DNA of 64,000 nt from Aequorivita capsosiphonis DSM 23843 (GCF_000429125.1 NZ_KE386849.1:323097-387096); one strand, 5' to 3'. Counted from the first letter of the stretch, positions 25,681 to 34,712 are shown. Notes: generated by a model from the letters alone, not told the origin. A program made the numbers and translations.

Positions 25681-26152
25681 AAACCGGTGCCGTAGGCACA
25701 ACACATTTTACACCCTCGGATTTTAGTCTGAGGAAAATCAACCCAGTGCCAGCGGCACGACACATTTTATAACATCGGATTTTAATCCGATGGAAAAACA
25801 ACCCAGTGCCAGCGGCACGACACATTTTATAACATCGGATTATAGTCAGATGGAAAAACAACCCAGTGCCAGCGGCACGACACATTTTATAACATCGGAT
25901 TTTAATCCGATGGAAAAACAACCCAGTGCCAGCGGCACGACACATTTTATAACATCGGATTATAGTCAGATGGAAAAACAACCTAGTGCCAGCGGCACAA
26001 CACATTTTATAACATCGGATTATAGTCAGATGGAAAAACAACCCAGTGCCAGCGGCACGACACATTTTATAACATCGGATTTTAATCCGATGGAAAAACA
26101 ACCCAGTGCCAGCGGCACGACACATTTTATAACATCGGATTTTAATCCGATG
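25681..26152. repeat. 60-bp tandem repeat array, seven copies plus a diverged one
   Basis: From 25741 the sequence repeats every 60 bp exactly: CCAGTGCCAGCGGCACGACA, then CATTTTATAACATCGGAT, a variable segment, and GGAAAAACA. Two hairpins occur per unit: GTGCC-AGC-GGCAC and ATCGGATT-TT-AATCCGAT. Two unit types alternate, with TTTTAATCCGAT or TTATAGTCAGAT. The copy at 25681-25740 is diverged. Two more copies lie beyond the next gene. Because 60 is a multiple of three, long repetitive open frames exist on both strands; I do not regard them as genes. Confidence 0.93.
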
Positions 26153-26181
26153 AAACCAATAACCCTAAAACTTAAAACAAC

Positions 26182-26670
26182 ATGAAAAAAACAATTCTAA
26201 CAGCAGCAATCGTTTCAGCATTTCTAACGGGATGTAACGAAACCAAAAACAAAGACGTAAACACTGATACAGTAGAAGCAACTGAGGCTGTTCACGAGCA
26301 CGATGGAGAAGAAATGGCCGCAATAAGTAACGCTTGGGTCAATGAGATAAAATTGGATAGCGGTAACAAATGGAACGCCAATATAGAAACAACCGAAGGA
26401 GTCGATAAAATGCTGACTCTAGTTAAAACCAGCGATAAAAAAACAGTAGAAGATTATCACACTTTAGCTACAAAGCTAAACGAGGAAAAAAACGTTGTTG
26501 TCAAGAAATGTACCATGAAAGGGCCATCACACGACAACCTACATGTTTTCCTTCATCCACTTATCGAGAAGATCGATGCTCTAGGAAAAGTTTCGACAGC
26601 AGAAGAAGGTGCTGAAATTACTAAAAGCATCAATGAGAATCTTGAGGGCTATTACAATTACTTTAAATAG
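26182..26670 (+). CDS. small lipoprotein with His/Cys-rich segments, possible metal binder
   Basis: A lipoprotein signal (IVSAFLTGC) precedes an acidic linker with VHEHDGEEMAA and a helical domain of about 120 residues. The core KKCTMKGPSHDNLHVFLHPL has Cys, Met and three His in a short space, suggesting Cu or other metal binding. I recognise no named family. The gene lies between a 60-bp repeat array and further copies of the same repeat, within the exporter locus and next to a VIT-family metal transporter. Confidence 0.6.
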   Translation: MKKTILTAAIVSAFLTGCNETKNKDVNTDTVEATEAVHEHDGEEMAAISNAWVNEIKLDSGNKWNANIETTEGVDKMLTLVKTSDKKTVEDYHTLATKLNEEKNVVVKKCTMKGPSHDNLHVFLHPLIEKIDALGKVSTAEEGAEITKSINENLEGYYNYFK

Positions 26671-26727
26671 TATCAGTAACCGAAGATTGCACAGCCGATA
26701 AAACAAATTTTAATCCGAAGCTATAAA

Positions 26728-26837
26728 CCCAAGTGCCAGCGGCACGACCGACCTTATAACATCGGATTTTAATCCCATACTTTTAAACTAGTGCCAGAGG
26801 CACGACCGATCTTATAACATCGGATTTTAATCCGATG
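26728..26837. repeat. two further copies of the 60-bp array unit
   Basis: AAGTGCCAGCGGCACGACCG...ATCGGATTTTAATCCC (26730-26775) and CTAGTGCCAGAGGCACGACC...ATCGGATTTTAATCCGAT (26788-26836) are homologous to the array at 25681 but diverged (ACCGACCTTATAAC replaces ACACATTTTATAAC). A partial copy, AAATTTTAATCCGAAG, precedes them. The lipoprotein gene is thus bracketed by the same repeat family. Confidence 0.85.
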
Positions 26838-26854
26838 TATCCAGATTAACACTT

Positions 26855-27757
26855 ATGAGCATAACCTTAAATCATATCAGCAAATCCTATAAAAAGCTAA
26901 AAGCCGTGCAGGACATTTCGTTCAATGTGGAACCTGGGGAATTATTTGGACTCATTGGTCCCGATGGCGCAGGAAAAACCACCATTTTCAGGATTATAAC
27001 TACGCTGTTAATTCCTGATGCTGGTACTGCTTCAGTGGCCGGATTTGATGTTATTAAGGACTATCAAGCTATTCGAAATACCGTAGGCTATATGCCGGGG
27101 CGATTTTCATTGTACCAAGATTTAACCGTGGAGGAAAATCTCACGTTTTTCGCCACCATTTTCGGAACAACAATTGCCGAAAACTATGATTTAATCGAAG
27201 ATATTTATGTTCAGATTGAACCTTTTAAAGACCGGCGTGCAGGAAAACTATCGGGCGGGATGAAGCAAAAACTCGCCCTTTGTTGCGCGTTAATTCACAA
27301 ACCGAAAGTGCTTTTCTTGGATGAACCTACTTCAGGGGTAGATCCAGTTTCACGTAAAGAATTCTGGGAAATGCTAAAACGCTTACAGCAAAAAGGGATT
27401 ACCATTTTAGTTTCAACCCCGTATATGGACGAGGCAGCTTTATGCGACAGAATTGCATTGATCCAAGATGGCAAAATATTGGAAATTGACGCCCCGGAAG
27501 CAATTGTAAACAAATTCCCGAAAAAAATTTATAACGTGGGCGCCGACAATATGTACAAATTAATAAGAACGCTTCAAGGTTACGAGCATTTGTACAGCGT
27601 GTTTCCGTTTGGAGAGTTTGTGCATTACACCGACAAAAGAGATTCTTTTGAAGCAGCAGATTTAAAATCGTATCTGAAAAACGCAGGCTTAACAGATATC
27701 AGCATAGAAGCTACTCAACCAAATATAGAGGATGCCTTTATGGAATTAGCGAAATAA
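26855..27757 (+). CDS. ABC transporter ATPase, first half of a YbhF-like pair
   Basis: Walker A GPDGAGKTT, signature LSGGMKQKLAL, Walker B VLFLDEPTSGVDP; the expected switch His is not obvious (ILVSTPYMDEAALCDR). 300 residues with a C-terminal extension. In E. coli YbhF the two ATPase domains are one polypeptide; here they are two genes joined by a TAATG overlap (stop at 27755, next ATG at 27757). It energises the ABC-2 permeases encoded downstream. Confidence 0.88.
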   Translation: MSITLNHISKSYKKLKAVQDISFNVEPGELFGLIGPDGAGKTTIFRIITTLLIPDAGTASVAGFDVIKDYQAIRNTVGYMPGRFSLYQDLTVEENLTFFATIFGTTIAENYDLIEDIYVQIEPFKDRRAGKLSGGMKQKLALCCALIHKPKVLFLDEPTSGVDPVSRKEFWEMLKRLQQKGITILVSTPYMDEAALCDRIALIQDGKILEIDAPEAIVNKFPKKIYNVGADNMYKLIRTLQGYEHLYSVFPFGEFVHYTDKRDSFEAADLKSYLKNAGLTDISIEATQPNIEDAFMELAK

Positions 27758-28485
27758 TGAAAGAGGAAAATGTGATAGAAGCCGAGGAGTTAACAAAAGC
27801 GTTTGGCGACTTCAAGGCTGTAAACGCAATTAGCTTTGAGGTTAAAAAAGGTGAGATCTTTGGATTTTTGGGTGCAAATGGCGCAGGAAAAACAACGGCG
27901 ATAAAAATGCTGATAGGGATTTCAAAACCTTCCTCGGGTCAAGCAACCGTAGCAGGTTTTGATGTATATACCCAAAGGGAATCTATCAAGAAAAACATTG
28001 GCTATATGAGTCAGAAATTCGCTCTTTATGATGATTTGACCGTAAAAGAAAACATTACTTTTTTTGGAGGTATATATGGTTTATCCAGAGCGAAAATTAA
28101 GGAGAAAAGAGAGCAACTAATTTCTGAGCTCGGGCTGGAAGATATCAGCAATAAATTAGTAGGCTCCTTGCCTTTGGGCTGGAAACAAAAACTATCCTTC
28201 TCAGTATCCTTATTACACGATCCAAAGATTGTTTTTTTGGATGAACCCACAGGAGGCGTTGATCCCATAACCCGAAGACAGTTTTGGGAAATGATCTATA
28301 AAGCAGCAGACCGAGGCACCACCATTTTTGTAACCACACATTATATGGATGAAGCCGAATATTGCGACCGTGTTTCCATTATGGTGGAAGGAAAAATAGA
28401 AGCCTTGGACACACCAAAAAAATTAAAAGAACAGTTTAAAGTGGATTCCATGAATGATGTGTTTTTGAAGTTGGCGAGAGAATGA
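27757..28485 (+). CDS. ABC transporter ATPase, second half of a YbhF-like pair
   Basis: Walker A GANGAGKTT, Walker B IVFLDEPTGGVDP and switch His in FVTTHYMDEAEYCD are present. The signature is the unusual LPLGWKQKL in place of LSGG.., a change I associate with the second ATPase of YbhF-type exporters. The two gene products therefore probably form an asymmetric heterodimer. Its start overlaps the previous stop by one base. Confidence 0.88.
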   Translation: MKEENVIEAEELTKAFGDFKAVNAISFEVKKGEIFGFLGANGAGKTTAIKMLIGISKPSSGQATVAGFDVYTQRESIKKNIGYMSQKFALYDDLTVKENITFFGGIYGLSRAKIKEKREQLISELGLEDISNKLVGSLPLGWKQKLSFSVSLLHDPKIVFLDEPTGGVDPITRRQFWEMIYKAADRGTTIFVTTHYMDEAEYCDRVSIMVEGKIEALDTPKKLKEQFKVDSMNDVFLKLARE

Positions 28486-28493
28486 AAATGTTT

Positions 28494-28679
28494 ACCCAAT
28501 TTTTCCCGCAGATCCCGCTGATTTGCGCAGAAAAAATAATAAAAATATTTGCGATAATCTGCTTAATTAGGGAGAGAATGAAAATGATTTACCGCTCCCG
28601 ATAGCTATCGGGAGCGCTGATTTGCGCAGAAAAAATCCGCGATAATCTGCGAAATCGGCGGGAAACTAAAAAGTAAAGT
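28494..28679. repeat. CCCGCAGATC-type repeats left of the GxxExxY gene, with a 24-bp palindrome
   Basis: TTTTTCCCGCAGATCCCGCT is followed by GATTTGCGCAGAAAAAATAA and two more partial copies (GATTTGCGCAGAAAAAATCC, GATAATCTGCGAAATC). A perfect 24-bp palindrome at 28593-28616 contains CCCGATAGCTATCGGG. The same repeat lies to the right of the gene at 29070-29205. Confidence 0.85.
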
Positions 28680-29066
28680 ATGGACCAAAAAACAGAAAAC
28701 GAGATATCCTATCTAATCAGAGGAGCAATATTTCAAGTATATAATGCATTAGGTCCAGGATTATTAGAATCCGTCTACGAAGCGGTTCTATGTTTCGAAT
28801 TGCAGAAGCAAGGATTGGAAGTTAAGCGACAAGTTCCTCTACCAGTTATTTATGATAGTGTTGAATTAGAAATAGGTTTTAGGTTAGATTTATTAGTTAA
28901 TAATAAAGTTATAATTGAAATCAAATCGGTTGAGAGTTTAGCGAAAGTCCATCATAAACAGCTATTAACCTATTTAAAATTAACAGAATTAAAATTGGGG
29001 ATTTTGGTAAACTTCAATGTAGATAATATTACTGAAGGCATTTTTAGAAAAGTAAACGGATTATAA
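28680..29066 (+). CDS. GxxExxY protein
   Basis: 128 residues with the name-giving motif GPGLLESVYEAVL near residue 24 and a PD-(D/E)XK-like core GFRLDLLVNNKVIIEIKSVE (D-x(8-10)-E-x-K). These proteins (TIGR04256/PF13366) are widespread in Bacteroidetes as dispersed repeat-flanked genes; the biological role is unclear. Here it is sandwiched between copies of one intergenic repeat and splits the exporter ATPases from their permeases, so it is most likely an insertion into the operon. Confidence 0.92.
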   Translation: MDQKTENEISYLIRGAIFQVYNALGPGLLESVYEAVLCFELQKQGLEVKRQVPLPVIYDSVELEIGFRLDLLVNNKVIIEIKSVESLAKVHHKQLLTYLKLTELKLGILVNFNVDNITEGIFRKVNGL

Positions 29067-29069
29067 AAA

Positions 29070-29205
29070 AATCTGCATAATCTGCGAAATTAGCGAGAGA
29101 ATGAAAATGTTTTCCCGCAGATCTCGCTGAGTTGCGCAGAAAAAATCAACAGAAAAATCTGCGATAGTCTGCGATCCCGATAGTTATTGGGAGCGGGAAA
29201 CAAAC
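29070..29205. repeat. CCCGCAGATC-type repeats right of the GxxExxY gene
   Basis: ATCTGCGAAATTAGCGAGAG, then AATGAAAATGTTTTCCCGCA and GATCTCGCTGAGTTGCGCAG match the left-hand repeat block, including the shared word GAGAATGAAAATG (28481, 28573, 29095). A degenerate CCCGATAGTTATTGGGAGCGG ends the block just before the permease start. Confidence 0.85.
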
Positions 29206-29210
29206 AAAAG

Positions 29211-30317
29211 GTGAAACGTTTTATAGGTTTTATAAAAAAGGAATTCTACCATATCTTTCGAGATAGGCGGTCGCTATTTATCCTTTTTGGGATGCCCATT
29301 GCCCAAATAATGCTTTTCGGATTTGCCATTACTAATGAAATCAACAATGTAGATATCGCCATTTTGGATCATTCAAAAGATACTACAACAGAAGAAATTA
29401 TAAATAAGATTTCGGCTTCAAAATACTTCACTATAAATCAAATGATTGCCAGCGAAGCGGATATTGAACCCGCATTTAAAAAGGGAAAAATAAAAGCAGT
29501 ATTGAATTTTGAAAAGGATTTCAGCAGAAACTTAATCAGAGATCGGAAAGCTACTATTCAAATTATAACTGACGCCACTGCTCCAAATACCGCAAATTCA
29601 GTAACCAATTATATCAATGCGATATTGCAAAACTATCAGCAGTCTAAAAACGAAGGAGTTCAAATAGATTATCAGATAATTTCCCAAATTCGAATGATTT
29701 ATAATCCAGAACTTAAAAGTGTTTTTATGTTCGTTCCTGGCGTGATGACTATTATTTTAATGCTGGTTTCCGCAATGATGACTTCAATTTCCATCACTCG
29801 GGAAAAGGAATTAGGCACTATGGAAATCTTGCTGGTATCCCCGCTAAAACCTTCTCAGGTAATTATTGGGAAAGTAGTTCCGTATATCTTCCTATCCATT
29901 ATAAACGCTGCTGTAATCGTGTTACTGAGCATTTTTATATTTAAGATGCCAGTTCAAGGCAGTCTGTTTTTACTGGGAGCGGAAAGTGTTTTGTTTATTA
30001 TAACTTCATTAGCACTAGGAATTTTAATCTCAACAATCGCAGAGACCCAACAGGCCGCAATGATGATTTCCTTGATGGGCTTGATGCTTCCTGTAATATT
30101 ATTATCAGGGTTTATTTTTCCAATATCGAGTATGCCAGTGCCACTTCAATTAATCAGTCATATAATCCCTGCAAAATGGTTTATCATCATTATAAAAGGA
30201 ATTATGCTGAAAGGTGTTGGAATGGCTTATATCTGGAAAGAAACGCTAATCTTGATAGGAATGACAATTTTCTTTATTGGGTTAAGTGTAAAAAAATATA
30301 AAATACGATTGGAATAA
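29211..30317 (+). CDS. ABC-2 type permease (YbhS/R-like), first
   Basis: Start taken as GTG at 29211 (VKRFIGFIKKEFYHIFRDRR); the frame extends 8 codons into the flanking repeat with a TTG, which I consider unlikely. One N-terminal membrane helix, a large periplasmic domain (about 50-165), then five helices with TSISITREKELGTMEILLVS, the coupling region of ABC-2 permeases. It is paired with the next gene by a one-base overlap. Confidence 0.87.
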   Translation: MKRFIGFIKKEFYHIFRDRRSLFILFGMPIAQIMLFGFAITNEINNVDIAILDHSKDTTTEEIINKISASKYFTINQMIASEADIEPAFKKGKIKAVLNFEKDFSRNLIRDRKATIQIITDATAPNTANSVTNYINAILQNYQQSKNEGVQIDYQIISQIRMIYNPELKSVFMFVPGVMTIILMLVSAMMTSISITREKELGTMEILLVSPLKPSQVIIGKVVPYIFLSIINAAVIVLLSIFIFKMPVQGSLFLLGAESVLFIITSLALGILISTIAETQQAAMMISLMGLMLPVILLSGFIFPISSMPVPLQLISHIIPAKWFIIIIKGIMLKGVGMAYIWKETLILIGMTIFFIGLSVKKYKIRLE

Positions 30318-31438
30318 TGAAGACCATCGGGTACATCATACAAAAGGAATTTAGGCAAATCTTTAGAAATAAGGGGATGTTGCCTATTATATTTATCCTG
30401 CCCATCCTGCAACTGATCATTCTATCTAATGCAGCCACTTATGAAGTAAAAAACATCAAGTTCGCATATATAGATTACGATCATACCTCAACATCTCGCG
30501 CATTAATCGAAAAATTTAATGCCTCAACCTATTTCAATGTATTAACCGATTTCCCTTCACAAGAAAAGGCCAGCTCCGCGATGTTAGCAGGAGAAGTGGA
30601 CGTGGTGCTAGAAATACCAAATCACTTTGAACGAAAACTTCTAAGAGAAAAAACTGCCTATTTATCCATTACCATTAATGCCATTGACGGCGCAGCGGCT
30701 GGTGTGGAAAGTGGCTATGTAAATCAAATTGTACAAAGCTTTAATAAAGAGGTGAAAATGAACATCATGAACACTTCAAAAAAAGCTTTGCAACCTATTA
30801 CAATTGAGAGCATTCCATCATTTTGGTACAACACAAGCTTAGATTATAAAACCTTTATGGTCCCGGGTATTTTAGTGTTATTGGTAACTATGATAACCTT
30901 ATTTCTTTCAGGGATGAATATTGTTCGGGAAAAAGAAATTGGTACTTTAGAGCAAATAAATGTAACGCCAATTAGAAAGAGCCAGTTTATTATTGGGAAG
31001 TTATTTCCGTTTTGGGTAATAGGAATGGGATTGCTGACCGTTGGACTGATCCTCGCAAAAATTATATTTAATATTCCAATGTTGGGGAGTTTGCTCCTCC
31101 TTTACGCCTACACTTCTATTTACATTTTAGTGATCTTGGGAATGGGGCTTCTTATCTCAAACTTTACTGATACCCAACAACAGGCTATGTTTATCGCTTG
31201 GTTTTTTGTCGTGATATTTATTTTAATGAGCGGTTTGTTTACGCCTATAGAAAGCATGCCGAAATGGGCGCAGATAGTTACGGAATTCAATCCTATAAAA
31301 TATTTTGTGGAGATTGTGAGAATGGTATTATTAAAAGGCTCAGGTTTAATGAATATCCTCCCCCAACTGGTAAAGACACTTCTGTATGCTATTATAATGA
31401 ATGTGTTGGCGGTATGGAGCTATAAGAAAGTAAATTGA
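30317..31438 (+). CDS. ABC-2 type permease (YbhS/R-like), second
   Basis: 373 residues with the same architecture as its partner: MKTIGYIIQKEFRQIFRNKG at the start, helix 1, a periplasmic domain, then GMNIVREKEIGTLEQINVTP and five helices. The two permeases form the membrane channel for the split ATPase pair. It ends the locus. Confidence 0.88.
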   Translation: MKTIGYIIQKEFRQIFRNKGMLPIIFILPILQLIILSNAATYEVKNIKFAYIDYDHTSTSRALIEKFNASTYFNVLTDFPSQEKASSAMLAGEVDVVLEIPNHFERKLLREKTAYLSITINAIDGAAAGVESGYVNQIVQSFNKEVKMNIMNTSKKALQPITIESIPSFWYNTSLDYKTFMVPGILVLLVTMITLFLSGMNIVREKEIGTLEQINVTPIRKSQFIIGKLFPFWVIGMGLLTVGLILAKIIFNIPMLGSLLLLYAYTSIYILVILGMGLLISNFTDTQQQAMFIAWFFVVIFILMSGLFTPIESMPKWAQIVTEFNPIKYFVEIVRMVLLKGSGLMNILPQLVKTLLYAIIMNVLAVWSYKKVN

Positions 31439-31754
31439 GGAAAGATCCCATTAAATATCTTCTAGAAAAAGCGATTCGCATTTTTTACGTGGTGAAAGAC
31501 AATATAACCCTGGTTTCATAAATATTAAAATAATGATCGCTTGGGCTATATTGCAATAACGCTCCTACTTTTTAACCCATTGGCGTTCTTATCTGCCTAT
31601 GCACTTAAGTGGATTAAACGAAACCTACACCCTGGCAGCACTAATTTTTAGTCATAACAATTAATTCAACTGATTAGTCTTTGGGAGATCAATAGATTAA
31701 TTAAAAAAAACAGCCTAAATACCTAAGTTTTATAGATATTTGAGTAAAAACAAT
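31439..31754. other. gene-free spacer
   Basis: About 315 bp between the exporter and the ATP-cone nuclease. I see no open frame, repeat or Fnr-like box; a TAGATATTTG near 31732 is a weak promoter-like word. Confidence 0.3.
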
Positions 31755-32597
31755 ATGGAAAACAAAAGCATCACAATAGAAAAATTCAACGGTGATATGG
31801 AGGAGTTTGATGTTGAAAAGCTAAAAACATCACTTAGACGAAGTAAAGCCTCTGAAAGCGAAGTAGATAAAGTAGTGGAAAACATTATTCCGATTCTATA
31901 CGATGGAATTTCCTCTAAAAAAATTTACAAAAAAGCATTTTCAATGTTGAAAAAACAAAACCGTACTTCAGCGTCAAAGTACAGTTTAAAACGTGCTATT
32001 TTAGATCTAGGGCCAACGGGTTTTCCGTTTGAACGATTAATAGGTGCATTGCTCAAGCATCACGGTTTTACCACACAAGTTAGCGTAACTCTTCAAGGGG
32101 AATGCGTTACACACGAAGTAGATGTATTGGCTGAAAAAGACGGCAATACCTATGCAATAGAATGTAAATTCCATGCCGACTTTAGAACCAGTAGTAGTGT
32201 TAAAGTTCCTTTATATATCAATTCAAGATTCCTCGATCTCCAAAAACGTTGGAACGACAATGCAAAAAAGAAATCACATTTAAAACAGGGATGGATCGTT
32301 ACCAATACACGTTTTACAAGTGACGCCATTGATTATGGAAAATGTGTGGGGCTTCATTTATTGAGTTGGGATTATCCTGAAGGTGACGGCTTAAAGCAAA
32401 ATGTTGACAAATATGGCCTCTACCCTATCACCACCTTAACAAAATTGAAAAAACGCGAAAAAGACTTAATCATTGAAAATAAAATTATTTTAACCAAAGA
32501 ACTTTACGAATCGCCTTCCATTCTGGACGAAATTGGACTCAAACCATCACGGAAGAAAAAAGTTTTAGACGAAATAAAGGCGCTTTGCGATTTATAA
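31755..32597 (+). CDS. ATP-cone plus PD-(D/E)XK nuclease-like protein
   Basis: Start at ATG 31755 (MENKSITIEKFNGDMEEFDV); an in-frame TTG lies 5 codons earlier. Residues 1-85 are an ATP-cone as in NrdR and ribonucleotide reductase (FDVEKLKTSLRRSKASESEV). Residues 100-210 form a restriction-endonuclease-like core, THEVDVLAEKDGNTYAIECK (D-x(10-11)-E-x-K). The C-terminus is a small helical domain, PSILDEIGLKPSRKKKVLDE. A nuclease gated by nucleotide levels is a plausible reading. It lies beside the anaerobic/USP block, and a truncated ATP-cone relic lies at 35667. Confidence 0.78.
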   Translation: MENKSITIEKFNGDMEEFDVEKLKTSLRRSKASESEVDKVVENIIPILYDGISSKKIYKKAFSMLKKQNRTSASKYSLKRAILDLGPTGFPFERLIGALLKHHGFTTQVSVTLQGECVTHEVDVLAEKDGNTYAIECKFHADFRTSSSVKVPLYINSRFLDLQKRWNDNAKKKSHLKQGWIVTNTRFTSDAIDYGKCVGLHLLSWDYPEGDGLKQNVDKYGLYPITTLTKLKKREKDLIIENKIILTKELYESPSILDEIGLKPSRKKKVLDEIKALCDL

Positions 32598-32737
32598 CTT
32601 GAGACTTGTTATCCCAGTTTTAATATTTGCTAGCTAATGGTTCAGCTGCTTTCGCCCAAAACAACTACATCAATATAGGTTTGTAAGGGCTAAAAAAAAG
32701 TAATTCGATTTGAGCTAAGGCTCAATATCTAAACTGA

Positions 32738-33316
32738 TTATAATTTCGCCACAAGATTGAAGTCTATTTCTATCTCCTCTTTGATAACTATTAAACCGAG
32801 CATTTTTTTTGGCGGTTTAAGACCAAAATCCCTAATGTCTAATTTTAACTCGCCAATAAAACGATGTGTAGGTTCAGTAATTATAGCTATGGGAACAATA
32901 TATCCTTTTTCCTTACCCGCAATAGTGATTTTCACACAGGCTTTGCTTTTATCGCCGTCAATCAAATTAATCTCGGTTAGCTCCAAGGTTATTTTTGGAT
33001 ATTCTTTTGTATTGAGTAGCGAATGAAAATCTTTGTTTATCCCTTTACTTCCGCAGTCAAAACCTTCATTTTTCAAAGAGAGAACCGCATTTTTAAAGAT
33101 GATATTATCCCCCACTTTATTGTAACGTATCTCATTATACGCTTCCATATAAAAAGTGTTGAATTCACATCCAAACCCGCTTATATTAGTATCGCCAGAA
33201 ATTGAAAGCTCACTATTCTCAAGAATTTGAACCGTTTTTGCGACAAAACCATTTTGTGACCATGCTTTTAGACCGATCATAAAAACCAATACGTATAGTA
33301 TAAAACGGTGCTTCAT
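32738..33316 (-). CDS. YceI-like periplasmic protein
   Basis: A signal peptide (MKHRFILYVLVFMIGLKAWS) is followed by a YceI-type beta-barrel. It shows SISGDTNISGFGCEF, strands around ITLELTEINLIDGDKSKACV, and the terminal KLDIRDFGLKPPKKMLGLIV. YceI proteins bind isoprenoids or related amphiphiles. It is the third gene of a leftward YceI-porin-YceI operon headed by the Fnr-like box at 35357. Confidence 0.8.
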   Translation of the reverse strand: MKHRFILYVLVFMIGLKAWSQNGFVAKTVQILENSELSISGDTNISGFGCEFNTFYMEAYNEIRYNKVGDNIIFKNAVLSLKNEGFDCGSKGINKDFHSLLNTKEYPKITLELTEINLIDGDKSKACVKITIAGKEKGYIVPIAIITEPTHRFIGELKLDIRDFGLKPPKKMLGLIVIKEEIEIDFNLVAKL

Positions 33317-33328
33317 TTTAAAATTTTA

Positions 33329-33360
33329 AAAGGTGGAAAAAAATTATTTCTTCCACCTTT
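33329..33360 (-). terminator. hairpin between porin and downstream YceI-like gene
   Basis: AAAGGTGGAA (33329-33338) pairs with TTCCACCTTT (33351-33360), with T-rich sequence following on the minus strand. It may attenuate transcription into the last gene of the operon. Confidence 0.6.
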
Positions 33361-33379
33361 GATTCATTGGTTTGTTTCA

Positions 33380-34675
33380 TTAAAAGCTAATTACTGCTTC
33401 AAATACAACTCCGTCAAATTTACCTCCATTTCTGATATCGTTAGCTTCGAAACCACTGTATTTCTGGTTTACATATTCCAACTTGGCCAAAATATTCTTT
33501 GTCATAAACCAGCCTGCCGAAAGATTGAATCTTGATATATCTATATTTGTACCTCCAAGTTCTTCTCCATCTACATAATTGTAGCGACCTCCAACATATA
33601 TATTTTCGTTATTTCCGAAACGATAGATCAGTTCGGCTGCATATTGGTTAAAACTTCTTGTTTCAAGTTCTGTATCTGCCTTTCCAGAAGCTCTTTCGTA
33701 AGTTCCAAAAAACTCAAGTCCTTGATATTTAACAAATGGATTTATCATAAACGATGTAAGTTCGTTCCTTAATCCCGGGTTAAACCTCCCTGATGCAAAG
33801 TTGTTTTTAGTGGTAGCACCTTCTTCCTCCATCACTAGATAGTATCTCGACCCTGCTCTATCTGCGCTGTATAGATATGCGTTAGCACTCTTATTGGTGT
33901 GATAGACAGAACCAGTAAGTCTAAGTCTTAAATCATCATTAATAGAGCTGTCATAACCTAGTTTGGCAATAAATGATGGATCTGTTGTATCCGGATTATC
34001 TACGGCTTGGTTCAATTTCCCGTTAGTTACCCCCAACATTCCTATAAAGCCTTGTTTAAAGTAATATACCTCTGCTCCCACTTCTGTAGTAAAACCATCC
34101 ATTATCAGGTTACCAACGAATGGGTTATAAATTGCTTGCGCATTATCAGATCTTCTAAAATGTGCATCCCCATAGTTATTTTCCATATGGCCTATTTTGA
34201 TTCGAACATCTTTCATAACATTCTCCATAAAACCTTTCTTTATAAAGTCCAGTTTATCAATTTGGATATATCCTCCCTTAACATAAGGTTCCGGATGGTG
34301 ACGAGAAGACAGATAGGTTCTTAGATGCATAGATATCCCATCATACAATTGAACATCAAGGTCTAGGTTTGCAGTGGGTAGATTAAAATTATTACCTATT
34401 TCAATCAACGAAATTGGGTCTCCATCAGTATTCATAGGCATACCCGTGCTTTCGTGATCCAAAGCTTGAAATTGGATTGCAAATGCTCCACCTATGCGTA
34501 CTTTAACCCCCTCAAAGGTAGTAGCAGTGTCTTTTTTGGCTTCAAATTGTTCAATGCCTCGTTGATCTCGATACCTAAAATTATCTAAATCACGAGCTTC
34601 TCTTTCCTGCGCAAGCGCCTGAAATCCAAACAGTATCAGTAATACCGTGCTGAAATAATTAATTGCTTTTTTCAT
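33380..34675 (-). CDS. outer-membrane beta-barrel porin
   Basis: A signal peptide (MKKAINYFSTVLLILFGFQA) precedes about 410 residues of alternating amphipathic strands, ending GGKFDGVVFEAVISF with the terminal aromatic typical of barrels. Segments such as GKLNQAVDNPDTTDPSFIAK and ENIYVGGRYNYVDGEELGGT are typical porin loops and strands. Substrate unknown. It sits between two YceI genes in an operon with an Fnr-type promoter, so it may serve anion or nitrogen-oxide uptake under low oxygen; that is inference. Confidence 0.75.
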   Translation of the reverse strand: MKKAINYFSTVLLILFGFQALAQEREARDLDNFRYRDQRGIEQFEAKKDTATTFEGVKVRIGGAFAIQFQALDHESTGMPMNTDGDPISLIEIGNNFNLPTANLDLDVQLYDGISMHLRTYLSSRHHPEPYVKGGYIQIDKLDFIKKGFMENVMKDVRIKIGHMENNYGDAHFRRSDNAQAIYNPFVGNLIMDGFTTEVGAEVYYFKQGFIGMLGVTNGKLNQAVDNPDTTDPSFIAKLGYDSSINDDLRLRLTGSVYHTNKSANAYLYSADRAGSRYYLVMEEEGATTKNNFASGRFNPGLRNELTSFMINPFVKYQGLEFFGTYERASGKADTELETRSFNQYAAELIYRFGNNENIYVGGRYNYVDGEELGGTNIDISRFNLSAGWFMTKNILAKLEYVNQKYSGFEANDIRNGGKFDGVVFEAVISF

Positions 34676-34712
34676 ATTATTAGTTTTAAAATGGGGTTAG
34701 ATTTATTGTGTA

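Noticed and set aside
25681..26152. CRISPR array
   Set aside because: The 60-bp units repeat throughout with only two variants of an internal segment, no unique spacers, and no cas genes.
25673..26185. Long repetitive open frames on both strands (MCRAAGTGLFFH... and MEKQPSASGTTHFITSD...)
   Set aside because: They are products of a 60-bp DNA tandem repeat whose period is a multiple of three; both strands stay open, and hairpins explain the sequence better than coding.
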